64,000 nucleotides of DNA from Palsa-883 sp963847615 (lineage in GTDB: Bacteria > Pseudomonadota > Alphaproteobacteria > Acetobacterales > Acetobacteraceae): NCBI GenBank assembly GCA_963847615.1, contig CAWKAN010000018.1, positions 1 to 64,000 on the forward strand, written 5' to 3'. A program made the position numbers and the translations under genes. Numbering within the stretch: position 1 is the stretch's first letter; each line of letters opens with the position of its first letter. Under the pieces are notes generated by a model. That model was given only the letters and a program-made list of their open reading frames with translations. It had not been told where the DNA came from and did no database searches. Below are positions 1 through 9,140 of the stretch, piece after piece.

Positions 1-1
1 G

Positions 2-487
2 CGCGCGTTCGTCGAGAGTCTTTCTCTCGCGGCCGCGGGAACCGGCGACCCTTCGCTGGCGGCATGCGCCGCATACGCCACGGACCGCGACGCTTTCGAG
101 CACATTGCGGCTGGCATGACGCTGGCGGATGCGAACGTGCTGGTGCTTGGGCTCAGCAGCTCGCGCTACCGAGATGCGGTGGCGCATCTCATGGAGGCGG
201 GGAGGATTGGATGGAGCCGCGAACGGTTTCCAGATTCCGCGATCGATTTCGCGCTGGTGAGGCGCATATGCGGAAAAACGGGGAGAGGGGCTAAAGGCGG
301 GGCGGTACTATCTGGATTCCAGGGATTACGATGCCGCGCTCCGCTGTTTCCAGCCGAGCGGGACGAGCGCGGGATCGCCCGTGTGTATGAGCGCATGGGT
401 CGCAGTGAGGAGGCCATTGCCCTCTGGACGAAATTGGGAAGGATGAAAGATGTGGAGCGTCTGCGAAAGAAAAGCCGTCACCACTGA
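2..487 (+). pseudogene. C-terminal part of a helical-repeat (TPR-like) protein, two frameshifts
   Basis: An open frame enters from the left edge and stops at 485-487. Its last 35 residues (GIARVYERMGR...EEAIALW) look like a TPR-type helix pair. Between about 262 and 350 the natural reading moves to another frame, where AYAEKRGEGLKAGRYYLD and RDYDAALRCF appear, then returns to the first frame at AERDERGIARVYERM. A +1 and a -1 shift therefore compensate each other. This is either a decayed gene or two base-calling errors. The N-terminus lies outside the window, so the parent protein cannot be named. The base composition is less GC-rich than the rest of the window. Confidence 0.45.
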
Positions 488-541
488 CGCGAAAACGTGA
501 AGGCCATCCCCCGAGGCCGCGGAATCCAGGGGTCGGTGGTC

Positions 542-1640
542 TCAGCGGGGGGGTGGCAAAAGCAGCTTCTCCGCGCCGCTCTGGAACGCCGCGGTGGCAG
601 AGCGGTAGTCGAATCCCACGATCACGCTCAATCCGCTGTAGAGGGTTTCATGAAGGAATGCGGCAAGAAGCTTCAGGTACGCGCTGCGCGTCGATCCTCG
701 AACTCACGATCGCGAAGGAGAAGGTCGCGCACCTCGAAAGCCTGTGCCAACGGCAGCCAGTTGCCGCATGACGGGATCACGTGCAGCGTCTGCACTGCCT
801 TCAAGTACCGCGCGCGGTAAGCAGGGTCCTGCTCCACCAGAGATTTTAATTTGGCGGAAGCGGTCGCGCACCACGCGGCCCTTCCGGTTTGCCTGCGGGA
901 GATCAAGCCTTTCAGCAGGCCGACCAGCGTTTTCGACTGCAGAAGCTTGTGCAGGGAAAAGTCAAAGAGAAGCAGGACGCCCTGGTTGCGCATCAGGGGA
1001 GCTTGCGCGGGCGGATCGGTTCAGCGCCACCAGGAACCGCGCAAGCTCCCGATCCATGAGCTTGTCCTGGGATCCTAACGGCAGGCGGCTTGAAAATATT
1101 CCTTGCGCCTCTTCCATTTTCTGAACCTGCTCGGCAAGCAACTCTCTCCAGGCGCAGCATCTCCTTTTCGCAAGGCGCTCTTCTGGACACGAAGGAGGAA
1201 GTCTTCCAGCGCTCTCCTTTCTTGGGGAGTGAAGGGCGGAGCGGCGGCACCGTGGACGCCCCGACTGCAGCGGAGCGCCTCGGGGGCCCCTCGCGTGTCA
1301 TCGTCATGACGGCGCCCCGCAGATACGCGCCGAGGATCCCTGGAGATAGTCATCTGGATTCCCCAATTTTCCCGGATGCCGGTTGAATGTAGGAGGTGAC
1401 GACCTCCTGAATGCGCGCGGGGAGATCTCCGAGTTTCTTCGCTGCCTGAGAGGAGAAGGGACCAGTCCGTGCGCATAATCCAGGCTGTCCCTCATGCACT
1501 TCAGGACGTGGATAGCGGGGTTGGGCTCTCCCTGCAGCAGGTCAACGCACGGGTGCTTCAGGCACGAATGCGAAATCCTGCAACAGGTCGATTTCTTTAC
1601 AGGGTCAGCCTGTCCGCGGAGTCCACAAAACGATTGTAAT
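542..1640 (-). pseudogene. Unidentified degenerate minus-strand gene
   Basis: Reading the minus strand, plausible protein segments continue one another only by changing frame. They run from LLQGEPNPAIHVLKCMRDSL near 1500, through LGDLPARIQEVV near 1420, ERRALEDFLLRVQKSALR near 1200 and KLMDRELARFLVALNRSARA near 1050, to LLKGLISRRQTG near 910 and a natural end AAFQSGAEKLLLPP with a stop at 542-544. At least four frame changes are needed. I do not recognise the family. Composition is lower in GC than most of the window, which fits foreign DNA. The limits are approximate, and sequencing error is an alternative to decay. Confidence 0.35.
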
Positions 1641-2372
1641 TTGCCAGCGACGTCGCTGGGATGGAAGCCCTCTTTCAACCACGACCACCTATGCGCGGGC
1701 CTGGCCCTCCGCCAGGGCTCCGGCGGTGGCAGCCTCCACCGCGGCGGCGGTAGAGCGCGCGACGGGCGCGCAGGCGGCGGCTTCATCGCGCCGCCGGTTC
1801 CTGGCGACGGGGCTCGCGGCGGCCGGCGGCGTGGTGGCGGCGGTGGTCGCGGCCGGCATTGTGGGCCTTGCGACGGGCGCGCGCCCCCGGCGGGCTCGGT
1901 GGCCGCGCGGCGTGATCGATTACCAGGGGCCGGCTGGCGGAACTGACCGGCGCGCCAATCAGCGGTTCCTGCTTTGACACTGCCCTGGACGCGCTGCACT
2001 TCTACGCCAACCTCACGTGGGGCCAGGTGCCCTCGACTGGCGACATTCCCGGCACGAATTCGTTCGACACGCGGTCGGTTAAGCGGGCTGCGCTCTCCCG
2101 GTACCTGCGCACAGTGCACCGGTGACCGGCACGATGAACTGCGTCTGGGTGACGCGCCGGCCCCCTGGCTCGCCAACCGGGCCGCGCTCAGGTCCTCATT
2201 GCCGGCGTCACGACCAGTCACCGGCAGCACGAGTCTCGCGGTCCAGCCGTGCCAAACCGGCAGACCCAGGCCACGGTGCGCTGGGATGCCACCGGCACGT
2301 GCGGCGGCGACCCGTTGGTGATGGCGCCGCGGCTACCGCTGACCGCGCAGTTGCAGCACAGCCGGGCGCGCC
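1641..2372. other. Gap with no assignable gene
   Basis: About 730 bases without a supportable gene. A short plus-strand frame at 1726-1977 contains a twin-arginine-like start (SRRRFLATGL) followed by an alanine/glycine-rich hydrophobic run. An adjacent frame (about 1938-2123) encodes FDTALDALHFYANLTWGQ before a stop. Neither has a recognisable family or a clear ribosome-binding site. Confidence 0.3.
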
Positions 2373-4540
2373 CTACGGGCCGGCCTCGACCAGCGCGCAG
2401 GCCACAACGTCGTCCAGGGACATGGCCTGGCCCCCCACCAGTGACAGCAAAGACGGCATCAATCGGCGCTCATGATGCGCCCCGCGCGACGCCCAGGTGA
2501 TGCCGGTTCTGGCGCGACTGCCCCACCCGTGCGACGGCCAAGGCGCGCTGGCGCGGCCCCGGCCGCCCGGCAGCCTAGGCCCGGCCTTCCTCCAGCGCGA
2601 ACGCCGCGGCCTGCTCCAGCGACATGGCCGCGCCGGCTTCCAGGCGGCGGCGAAGGCGGCTTCGCCCAGCGCGGCGCGGCAAGAGGCCAGAACGACTTCG
2701 CGGTCGGCCCGGTCGCGCGGGCTGGCCGGGCCGGTGCCGCCGAATAGCAACGCCACCTCTGCGGCCAGCAGGCGGGCGGCACGGTCCGGCTGGCCGTCGT
2801 CGGCGGCGACCAGCGCCAGGCCCAGGAGGCAGCCGGCAGCGCGCGGCCCGTCGCCGTGCGCGACGCGGGCGCGCAGGCTGGCCCTGAGAAGCTCGCCCGC
2901 CACGCCGAATCGCCGCGCCGGCAGGCGATGACACCGAGCCTGGTGTTGGGCCACGTCAACGGCGGCCTGAGCCCACGCCCTGCAGGAGGTTCAATCCCTC
3001 GGCGTATAGCTCGGCGGCCCGCTCATCGAGGCCGCGCTCGTAGGCAACATGCGCCAGGCCGACAATCGAGACCGCGGCGCCCCACGTGCTGCCCACGGAC
3101 CGGAACAACTCCAGGCTCTCGCAGTCGAGAGCCTCGGACCGGGCCAGTTGGCTGCGGCGGCAGGCGATGCGACCCAGGTTGGTGGAGGGCGTAAGCGCGG
3201 GTGCTGTAGGCGTCGCCGAGCTGCCGGGCAGGACCAAGGCTCTCTTCGTAGAACGCGGCGGCCCGATCGTGGTCGTCCTGGCTCAGGGCCAGGAGCCGAG
3301 GTCCATCAGGCAGCTTGCCACTCCGGCCGTGCTGCCGGTGCGTCGGCTCAGCGCGAAACCTTCCTCCAAGAAGCGCCGGGCCAGCTCGAATCGCCCTGGC
3401 GCCAGGCCAGGGTGCCGGCGCCGTTCAGGGCTTCGGCGCGGATGGTCGCCGGGCCATCATGCGCGCGGTCCAGCGCCTGGCTCCGCCCAGGCCCTGCCCT
3501 CGGCGATGTCGCCGCGGATTTCCCAGAACTGCCACAGGGCAGCGGCCAGCCGCGGGAATTCGCCGGCGGCGCCGGGTTGGTCGCGATACCAGGCCAGCGC
3601 CACCCGCAGGTTCTCGCGCTCGCGGGCCAGCCGCTGCAGCGGCATCCTGGCCGGGGCCGCCGAGGGCCGGGGCCGCATCCTCGGCCACCTCGAGCGCCCA
3701 GGCGGCATGGCGGCCGCGCGCGTCAGTCTCCTCGCCGCAGTCTTGCAGCCGCTCGAGCACGGAACTCGAGAATCGTCCCTCCAGCATCTCCAGCCGGTTC
3801 TCGTCGTGGCCGGCCTCGCGCCGCACCAGGCTGCTGTCCACCAGGGCGGCGACGGCATCCATCGCCGCGGCCGGAGCCGGCGCGCCGCACACCTGCACGG
3901 CCACCGCCGGGGTGCGGCCGCCGGCGAAGACGGCCAGCCGCCGGAACAGGCTCTGCGCCGCCGGGTCCAGCAGGTCGTGGCTCCAGGCAATGGCCTGGCG
4001 CAGGGTCTGCTGGCGGTCCGGCAGGTCACGGGCACCGCGCCCGAGCAGAACCCAGCCGGCTGCGGCGAAGCTGGGCGAGGATTTCGGCCGGCCGCAGCAG
4101 CTTGCAGCGGGCGGCGGCCCTCAATGGCCAGGGGCGGGCCATCCAGCAGGCGGCAAATCTCGGCCAGAATGGGCGCGGTCTCTTCCGTCACGCCAATACC
4201 GGGGTCGGCCAGCCTGGCCTGCCGGGCCAGCAGCGCCACGGATGGGCATCGCGCCAACTCTTCCGCATCGGCCAGCAGGCCGGGTTCGGGCGTGGGCAGG
4301 GGCTGCACGGCAAACTCCACCTCGCCGCGCAACCGCAGAGCGCAGCGGCTGGTGACCACGACCTGGAGCCCCGGGCAGGCCTCCAGCAAGTCGGCGACAG
4401 CCGACCGCGGCGACAACCTGCTGGAAGTTCTCCAGGCAGAGCAGCAGGCGCCGGAGGTGCAGGTGGTCGCGCAAATCCTCCGCCAGCGAACGGCGGCCGC
4501 CCGCGCGAACGCGCGGGCAGGCGACACCCAGGCAGGCGGC
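2373..4540 (-). pseudogene. STAND-type ATPase / TPR transcriptional regulator, multiply frameshifted and truncated
   Basis: The minus strand encodes, in pieces, the middle and C-terminus of a large STAND ATPase of the kind linked to LuxR, AfsR or adenylate-cyclase domains. In order they are: RRLLLCLENFQQVV (Walker B strand) near 4440, GLQVVVTSRCALRLRGEVEF (sensor TSR) near 4350, SVALLARQARLADPGI near 4230, LVDSSLVRREAGHDENRLEML near 3800, TPR-like WGAAVSIVGLAHVAYERG near 3050, and the family end motif AMSLEQAAAFALEEG near 2590. Homology stops abruptly near 4540, before the P-loop, so the N-terminus is missing. A second copy of the end motif (AMSLDDVVACALVEAG) near 2400 suggests remnants of two paralogues. 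Several frame changes are required. Confidence 0.55.
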
Positions 4541-4547
4541 CCCGTCG

Positions 4548-5672
4548 GTGCCGGCGGCCGCGCCCAGCGCGGGCCGCGCGCGCGCGCCGCTGCTGATCGG
4601 CCTCGGCGTCGCGGCGGTGCTGGCGCTGGGGGCCGGCGGCTGGTTCCTGCTTGGCCCCGCGCCGCGCGCGCCGAGCCCGCCCGAGGGGGCGGCGGCAGGC
4701 AGCGCGCCGCCCGCTGCCATGCCGGCCGCGCTGTCCGCCGCGCCGGCGCAAGCGGCGCCGCCGGCATCGCTGGACGCCGCACCGCAAGCCACGCCGGCCC
4801 TCCCGCCGCCGACGCCGGCGCCTTCCGTGTCGTCGCCGGCCCCGGCTGCGGCCGTTTCGCCGCCCGCGCCCACCCCGGCGCCGGCGGGCGCGACGGTCCC
4901 GGCCCCACAGACACCGCCGGCGAGCCCGGCGCCGGCGGCAACCCAGCAAGCCTCCACGGATTTGCACACGCTGCGCCAGCTGGTCGCCCAGGCGCTGGCA
5001 CAGGCGCCTTGCACGCTGGCCAATGGCCTGGTGCAGGACAGCGGCGCGGTCGGCGTCGCCGGCTATGCCGGCAGCGGCGGCGCGGCGTCACTGCGCCAGC
5101 GACTGGCCGGCGTCGCCGGCGCCGCACCGCTGGACTGGCGGGTGCAACCGGTCGATCCGGTGTTCTGCGGTGCCCTCGGCGCGCTGCGCCCGATCGCCGC
5201 GCAGGCGGGCGCGCCGCTGTCGGGGCTTTCGCTCGCGCTCGCCGGCGGGCGGACCGCGCTGCACGACGGCGAGCGGATCATGCCGCGGGTCAGCATGGCG
5301 GATTTCGCCGGAGAGCTGCGCGTGGACTACCTCGGCCATGACGGCTCGATCGTGCATCTCTACCCGACCGCCGCCGATCCGGCGCAGCATGTTCTCGCGC
5401 GCCCGGCGACGCGGCTGGCGCCCGGTGCGCACCTGTCGATCGGCGACGGCGGCCCCGGCCAGCCGATCTGGGAGGTGGGACCGCCGTACGGCACGGATAT
5501 GATCATCGCGGTCGCCTCCAGCGCGCCGCTGCTGACGCGGGAACCGGCGCAGAACGCGGCGGGCGATGCCGCGCCCTATCTGCGCGGGCTGGCGGACGGC
5601 ATCGCGCGGGTCCGCCAGGCCGGCGGTCAGGTCAGCGGGACGCTGCTGCTAGTCAATGCTTTGCCGAAATAA
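4548..5672 (+). CDS. Membrane-anchored protein with C-terminal DUF4384-like domain
   Basis: The protein has 374 residues from a GTG start. Residues 14-35 form one transmembrane segment, followed by an Ala/Pro-rich linker to about residue 130 and a periplasmic globular part. The last 130 residues (ELRVDYLGHDGSIVHLYP, then IWEVGPPYG and MIIAVASS) resemble the DUF4384-like domain found at the end of Ser/Thr-kinase or caspase-like proteins in alphaproteobacteria. No kinase domain is present. The same frame stays open upstream into the broken ATPase, so the original N-terminus may be lost. It converges on the HExxH gene at 5804. Function is unknown, and the domain call rests on pattern memory only. 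Confidence 0.55.
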   Translation: MPAAAPSAGRARAPLLIGLGVAAVLALGAGGWFLLGPAPRAPSPPEGAAAGSAPPAAMPAALSAAPAQAAPPASLDAAPQATPALPPPTPAPSVSSPAPAAAVSPPAPTPAPAGATVPAPQTPPASPAPAATQQASTDLHTLRQLVAQALAQAPCTLANGLVQDSGAVGVAGYAGSGGAASLRQRLAGVAGAAPLDWRVQPVDPVFCGALGALRPIAAQAGAPLSGLSLALAGGRTALHDGERIMPRVSMADFAGELRVDYLGHDGSIVHLYPTAADPAQHVLARPATRLAPGAHLSIGDGGPGQPIWEVGPPYGTDMIIAVASSAPLLTREPAQNAAGDAAPYLRGLADGIARVRQAGGQVSGTLLLVNALPK

Positions 5673-5699
5673 TACCGGACATCGGAAGAATTGGCCGGT

Positions 5700-5738
5700 C
5701 GGCGCTGCGCCGGCGCCATGCCGGCCGGCGCAGCGCCG
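5700..5738. terminator. Hairpin between convergent genes
   Basis: CGGCGCTGCGCCGG at 5700-5713 is complementary to CCGGCGCAGCGCCG at 5725-5738, giving a 14-bp stem with an 11-nt loop. It lies between two convergent stop codons, so it may serve both strands. There is no T-run, so intrinsic termination is not certain. Confidence 0.4.
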
Positions 5739-5803
5739 ATGATGCGGGTGCGACCGGAGGGGCGATCGTTCGGACTGCCGGCCAGCGCCGGCGGCCCGCC
5801 TGG

Positions 5804-6895
5804 TTATTGCTCCGGCTGCCGCAGATGTTGCGCCAGCGCCGTCTTCAGCCAGCACGCCGGCATGCCCGCATGGAATGCGATCTGCAACTGCCGGCGGCGT
5901 GCCAGCGGCATGTTCACGTTGGACGGCAGGAAGAAGCGGGCATCGTAGGTGAACATCAGGTAGGCCTGCATCTCGTTGTACATCAGCTCCTCGATGCCGG
6001 TATCGTAGCCCATCGATCCGAGGAAGCGGCGGATCGCCGCACGTTCGTCGCCGGTCATCCGGTCGAGCCAGAACCGGCGGACGTAGTCGGCGTAGGTCGG
6101 GTCGGTGAAGAATTCGCCGTGCGACAGTTCGTGGTGCAGGATGGCGGCGCGCATCGTCGCGGAGACCGTCGCATCGGGGCGCGTCACGCTGATCAGCGCG
6201 CCGACCGCGCCGGGCGAGAACCACCCCAACTGCTCAATCAAGCCGCGCAGCCGCTGCTCCTCGGGGTCCAACGCCACGCGCGCGCGGTCGGCGAGGCCGA
6301 AGAAGCGGACCAGCGCGCTGGCCGGGTAATCGTGGCCGTAATAATAGGTTTCGACGGTATCGCCGCGCGCGCGGATGGCGCCGTCCAGCTCGGCATCGTT
6401 CAGCACCCGGTCGCGCGGCAGGCCGGCTTTCTCGATCAGCGATGCAACCCGGTTCAGCATCTCGCCCTGCATGCGAAGCGTCGGGAAGTCGAGCACGGCG
6501 ATGCTCGGATTGGCCGCAAAGCGCGTCACCGCCAGGTGCGCCGCGACATGGGCCAGAATTGTCGCCTCGTCGGCGGTCCCGATCCGGAATCGCGGCGCGG
6601 GTGGCGCCGGGGGCGGCGCGGTTGCCGGGGCGAGGGTTGTCGGCGCGGGGCTTGCCGGGGCGGGGCTTGGCGGGGCGGGGGCTGGCGGGGCGGGCACGGG
6701 AGCGGGCCGCCGGGGCCACAGCAGCCAACCGCAGACGCCGCAACACCCCAGGGCCGCCGCCGCGCCGCCGATTGCCAGCGCGGGGAACAAGCGGCGGCGG
6801 GGCAGCGCCGCGGGCAAGCGGGCGCCAGGCCTGACCACGACGGTCGAGTCATCGTCGGCCGCACCACCCGGCCGAGCGTTGACGTCTTGTGGCAA
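5804..6895 (-). CDS. Membrane-anchored protein with HExxH metallopeptidase-like motif
   Basis: The protein has 363 residues. A basic N-terminal tail is followed by one transmembrane segment (about 36-60), a Pro/Ala linker (61-102) and a globular domain. Residues 255-259 are HELSH, a perfect HExxH zinc-peptidase motif, and EELMYNEMQAYLMF at 302-315 provides acidic residues where a gluzincin third ligand could lie. It starts 7 nt after the stop of the OmpA gene, so the two are probably co-transcribed. The anchor-linker layout is like that of the convergent neighbour at 4548. Peptidase activity is an inference from the motif; I do not recognise the family. Confidence 0.6.
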   Translation of the reverse strand: MPQDVNARPGGAADDDSTVVVRPGARLPAALPRRRLFPALAIGGAAAALGCCGVCGWLLWPRRPAPVPAPPAPAPPSPAPASPAPTTLAPATAPPPAPPAPRFRIGTADEATILAHVAAHLAVTRFAANPSIAVLDFPTLRMQGEMLNRVASLIEKAGLPRDRVLNDAELDGAIRARGDTVETYYYGHDYPASALVRFFGLADRARVALDPEEQRLRGLIEQLGWFSPGAVGALISVTRPDATVSATMRAAILHHELSHGEFFTDPTYADYVRRFWLDRMTGDERAAIRRFLGSMGYDTGIEELMYNEMQAYLMFTYDARFFLPSNVNMPLARRRQLQIAFHAGMPACWLKTALAQHLRQPEQ

Positions 6896-6902
6896 GCGCT
6901 GG

Positions 6903-7520
6903 TCAGGCGCCGAGGTTGACGACGTTCACCCGGCGGTTCTTCGCATTCGGGGTGCCGGGCGGCGTCGGCTCCAGCAATCCTTCCTCGCCCATGCCGACCG
7001 ACTGCAGCCGGTTCGCGCTCACGCCGAATTTATTTTCGAGGTAGGCGGCCACGGCATCGGCGCGCTGCTGCGACAGCGCCTTGTTGTAGTCCGGGGTTCC
7101 CACGGTGTCGGTATGGCCTTCGATGCGGAAGCGGTATTGCGCCAGGTCGCTGCTGGCCAGCGCCTTGCCAAGCGGGTCGAGCGTCTGGCGCGCCTGCGGC
7201 GTCAGTTCGGCGGAGCCCGAGGCGAATTGCACCGAGAGGCTCACCGAGGGCGCGGCCGTCGCGCCGGCCGCCCCTGCGGCGGCGGTATGGGTCGGCCGGG
7301 CCGTGCCCGATGTCGCTGACTGCGCGGCCGATGACTGCGGGGTGGCCTCGGTCGCGGTGGGGTTGGCCATGCGGATCCCGCGCGTGCCGCCTTGCAGCAG
7401 GTTCCCCGTCGGCTTCAGCGATTGGATGATCTGGTCGGAGGACGGATTGCTCTGCGCCGCCGCCGGCAACGCAGCCAGTAGCAGCGGGGCAGCGATCAGT
7501 GACAGAATGACAGCGCGCAT
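6903..7520 (-). CDS. OmpA family protein
   Basis: The protein has 205 residues. The ATG at 7518-7520 is chosen because a signal peptide follows (MRAVILSLIAAPLLLAALPAAAQ) and a GAGGAA ribosome-binding site precedes it; the frame is open further upstream without good start signals. Residues 95-205 form an OmpA C-terminal peptidoglycan-binding domain, with FASGSAELTPQA, RIEGHTDTVGTPDYN and LSQQRADAVAAYL. This domain normally ties outer membrane or periplasmic proteins to the murein by binding diaminopimelate. Residues 25-94 look like a disordered linker. The HExxH gene follows 7 nt downstream, suggesting a two-gene cell-envelope operon. Confidence 0.85.
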   Translation of the reverse strand: MRAVILSLIAAPLLLAALPAAAQSNPSSDQIIQSLKPTGNLLQGGTRGIRMANPTATEATPQSSAAQSATSGTARPTHTAAAGAAGATAAPSVSLSVQFASGSAELTPQARQTLDPLGKALASSDLAQYRFRIEGHTDTVGTPDYNKALSQQRADAVAAYLENKFGVSANRLQSVGMGEEGLLEPTPPGTPNAKNRRVNVVNLGA

Positions 7521-7867
7521 GGCGGGTTCCTCGGACGGGTCTTTGTGGTTTCGTGCCGCAGCCGCTGCGCTGGCCTGCCTGGCGCGGGCGGTGCGGCCGA
7601 GTTGGGTTGGTTCCTGTACACGATAACCCCGCTCCGCCGATAGGCCGGAGTTGCCTCCGCGGCGAGTTCGATTCTGGCCCGATGATGTTGCATTTTCGTT
7701 ATATTCTGCCTGACCCGACCCTACGCGCACCGCCGATCTGCCCCCGATGGCCAGCGCCGGCGCCGGCGAAGCCCGGGGTCAAGCCAGGCAATGATGCCAA
7801 CAGCCCGGCCGGATCAGCCAACAGGCGAATGCCTCGCCGGATCTCGCCACCGTGCCCGCCACCGGCA
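7521..7867. other. Intergenic region upstream of the OmpA gene
   Basis: About 350 bases between the gentisate dioxygenase stop and the OmpA start. It must hold the promoter for the OmpA-HExxH pair, but no clear -35/-10 pair stands out. A short AT-richer patch (about 7688-7706) is the best place for it. No gene was seen. Confidence 0.3.
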
Positions 7868-8905
7868 TCAGCCGCCGCCGCGTTCCTCCCGCCACAGGCC
7901 GAGCTTTTCCTGCACCGGGCGGTCGGAGAAGCTGAACAGCACGGCCTCGCCGTCCGGCCGATGGCGATGCGTGTGCCAGCTTGGCACCACGAACACGTCG
8001 CGCGGCTTCCAGCGGAACACCGTCTCGCCGACGATCGTTTCACCACTGCCTTCGACCGCGACGAACACCGTGCCGTCGGTGCAACGGTACGGCGCGGTGG
8101 CGAAACCCTTCGGCAGCACCTGCATGAACGCGCCGATCGTCGGCATGGCGTGCTCCCCGGTGGCCGGGTTGGCGTAGCGCAGCTTGTGGCCGTGGCACGG
8201 GTCGGGGTCGCCGTTGCGCGCCAGCGTCGCCAACGCCTCGCGCGTGCGCGCGTAGGGATAGGCGAACACCGGGGAGCTCTTCGCCGCCGGCTTCCAGTCC
8301 ACCGGCAACATGTTGGCGCCGTAGCGGGCCAGGCTGTCGCCCGGCGGGCGGGCCTCGGCCTGGCTCTCGGCATTGGCCGGCTCGGCGAAGCTGACGTCGA
8401 GCAGGCGGATGATCGGGATGTCCAGCCCGTCCAGCCACACCACCGGCGCCGCGGCCTCGTTGCCGTGGTCGTGCCAGGTCCAGCTCGGCGTGATGATGAA
8501 GTCGCCGGGCGCCATGATCGCCCGTTCGCCCTCCACCGCGGTGTAGGCGCCGCTGCCCTCGATGACGAAGCGCAACGCCGACTGGGCGTGGCGGTGCGCC
8601 GGCGCGACCTCCCCGGGCAGGATGAGCTGCAACCCGGCGAACAGCGCGTGGGTCACCGAGGTGTGGCCGCGCAGCCCGGGGTTCTCCAGGATCAGCACGC
8701 GGCGCTCGGCCTCCTTCGCGGTGATCAGGCCGCCGGCCTGCATCAGGTAGGGGCGCACGACGTTGTCGTAGTCCCACAGCACCGGCACGGCCGGCGTCGC
8801 GGGCGCGCTGGTGACCAGCGTGTGCAGGCGCTCCCACAGCGGGGCGAGGCTGTGCGGGCCGAGCTGGTCGTAGAAGCGCTGGCGCTGGGCGGCGGTGTCG
8901 CTCAT
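7868..8905 (-). CDS. gtdA: Gentisate 1,2-dioxygenase
   Basis: The protein has 345 residues, a normal length for this bicupin enzyme, which opens the gentisate ring between C1 and C2 to give maleylpyruvate using Fe(II). The first cupin has HRH at residues 104-106 and a further His at 145 in SWTWHDHG, the expected three-histidine iron site. The second cupin is seen near GAFMQVLPKGF and SWHTHRHRPDG. The ATG at 8903-8905 is preceded by GGAGGG at 10 nt spacing; an in-frame upstream start is not needed. No maleylpyruvate isomerase or fumarylpyruvate hydrolase is adjacent. A GST-family protein at 40896 is too distant to link. Three 14-bp direct repeats lie about 115 bp upstream of the start. Confidence 0.9.
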   Translation of the reverse strand: MSDTAAQRQRFYDQLGPHSLAPLWERLHTLVTSAPATPAVPVLWDYDNVVRPYLMQAGGLITAKEAERRVLILENPGLRGHTSVTHALFAGLQLILPGEVAPAHRHAQSALRFVIEGSGAYTAVEGERAIMAPGDFIITPSWTWHDHGNEAAAPVVWLDGLDIPIIRLLDVSFAEPANAESQAEARPPGDSLARYGANMLPVDWKPAAKSSPVFAYPYARTREALATLARNGDPDPCHGHKLRYANPATGEHAMPTIGAFMQVLPKGFATAPYRCTDGTVFVAVEGSGETIVGETVFRWKPRDVFVVPSWHTHRHRPDGEAVLFSFSDRPVQEKLGLWREERGGG

Positions 8906-9020
8906 CGGGACGGACCCTCCGGGCGGGCCCGGGACAGGGGGCCGCGACGCGAGGTTAGAGCGGCGTGGCGCGAAACACACCCAGGTTGTCGCCGGGCCGG
9001 ACGGCAATTTGTGGCCAGCC

Positions 9021-9062
9021 GGGACGATCGAACCGGGACGATCGAACCGGGACGATCGAACC
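9021..9062. repeat. Three perfect 14-bp tandem repeats upstream of gtdA
   Basis: The unit GGGACGATCGAACC is present three times head-to-tail at 9021-9034, 9035-9048 and 9049-9062. Each unit contains the palindrome CGATCG. The array lies 116-157 bp upstream of the gentisate dioxygenase start codon and could be a regulator-binding array. No regulator gene is adjacent. Confidence 0.8.
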
Positions 9063-9140
9063 CGCCGGGCCAGCCACGGTCAGCCACCGGGCCGATCGAC
9101 CCGGGCGATGCGTCGCGGTGTGCGGACGGAGGGCGGGCGG

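Noticed and set aside
1938..2123. Short frame reading FDTALDALHFYANLTWGQ, possibly a filamentous-phage coat-like fragment
   Set aside because: Too short, no start signal and no neighbouring phage genes; similarity is only impressionistic.
3086..5341. Long plus-strand frame through the broken ATPase into the DUF4384-like gene
   Set aside because: Its sequence is unlike any protein until 4548, where a different frame carries the real product.
9021..9062. Tandem repeats as a CRISPR or iteron array
   Set aside because: Units are contiguous without spacers, only three copies, and no cas or rep gene is near.
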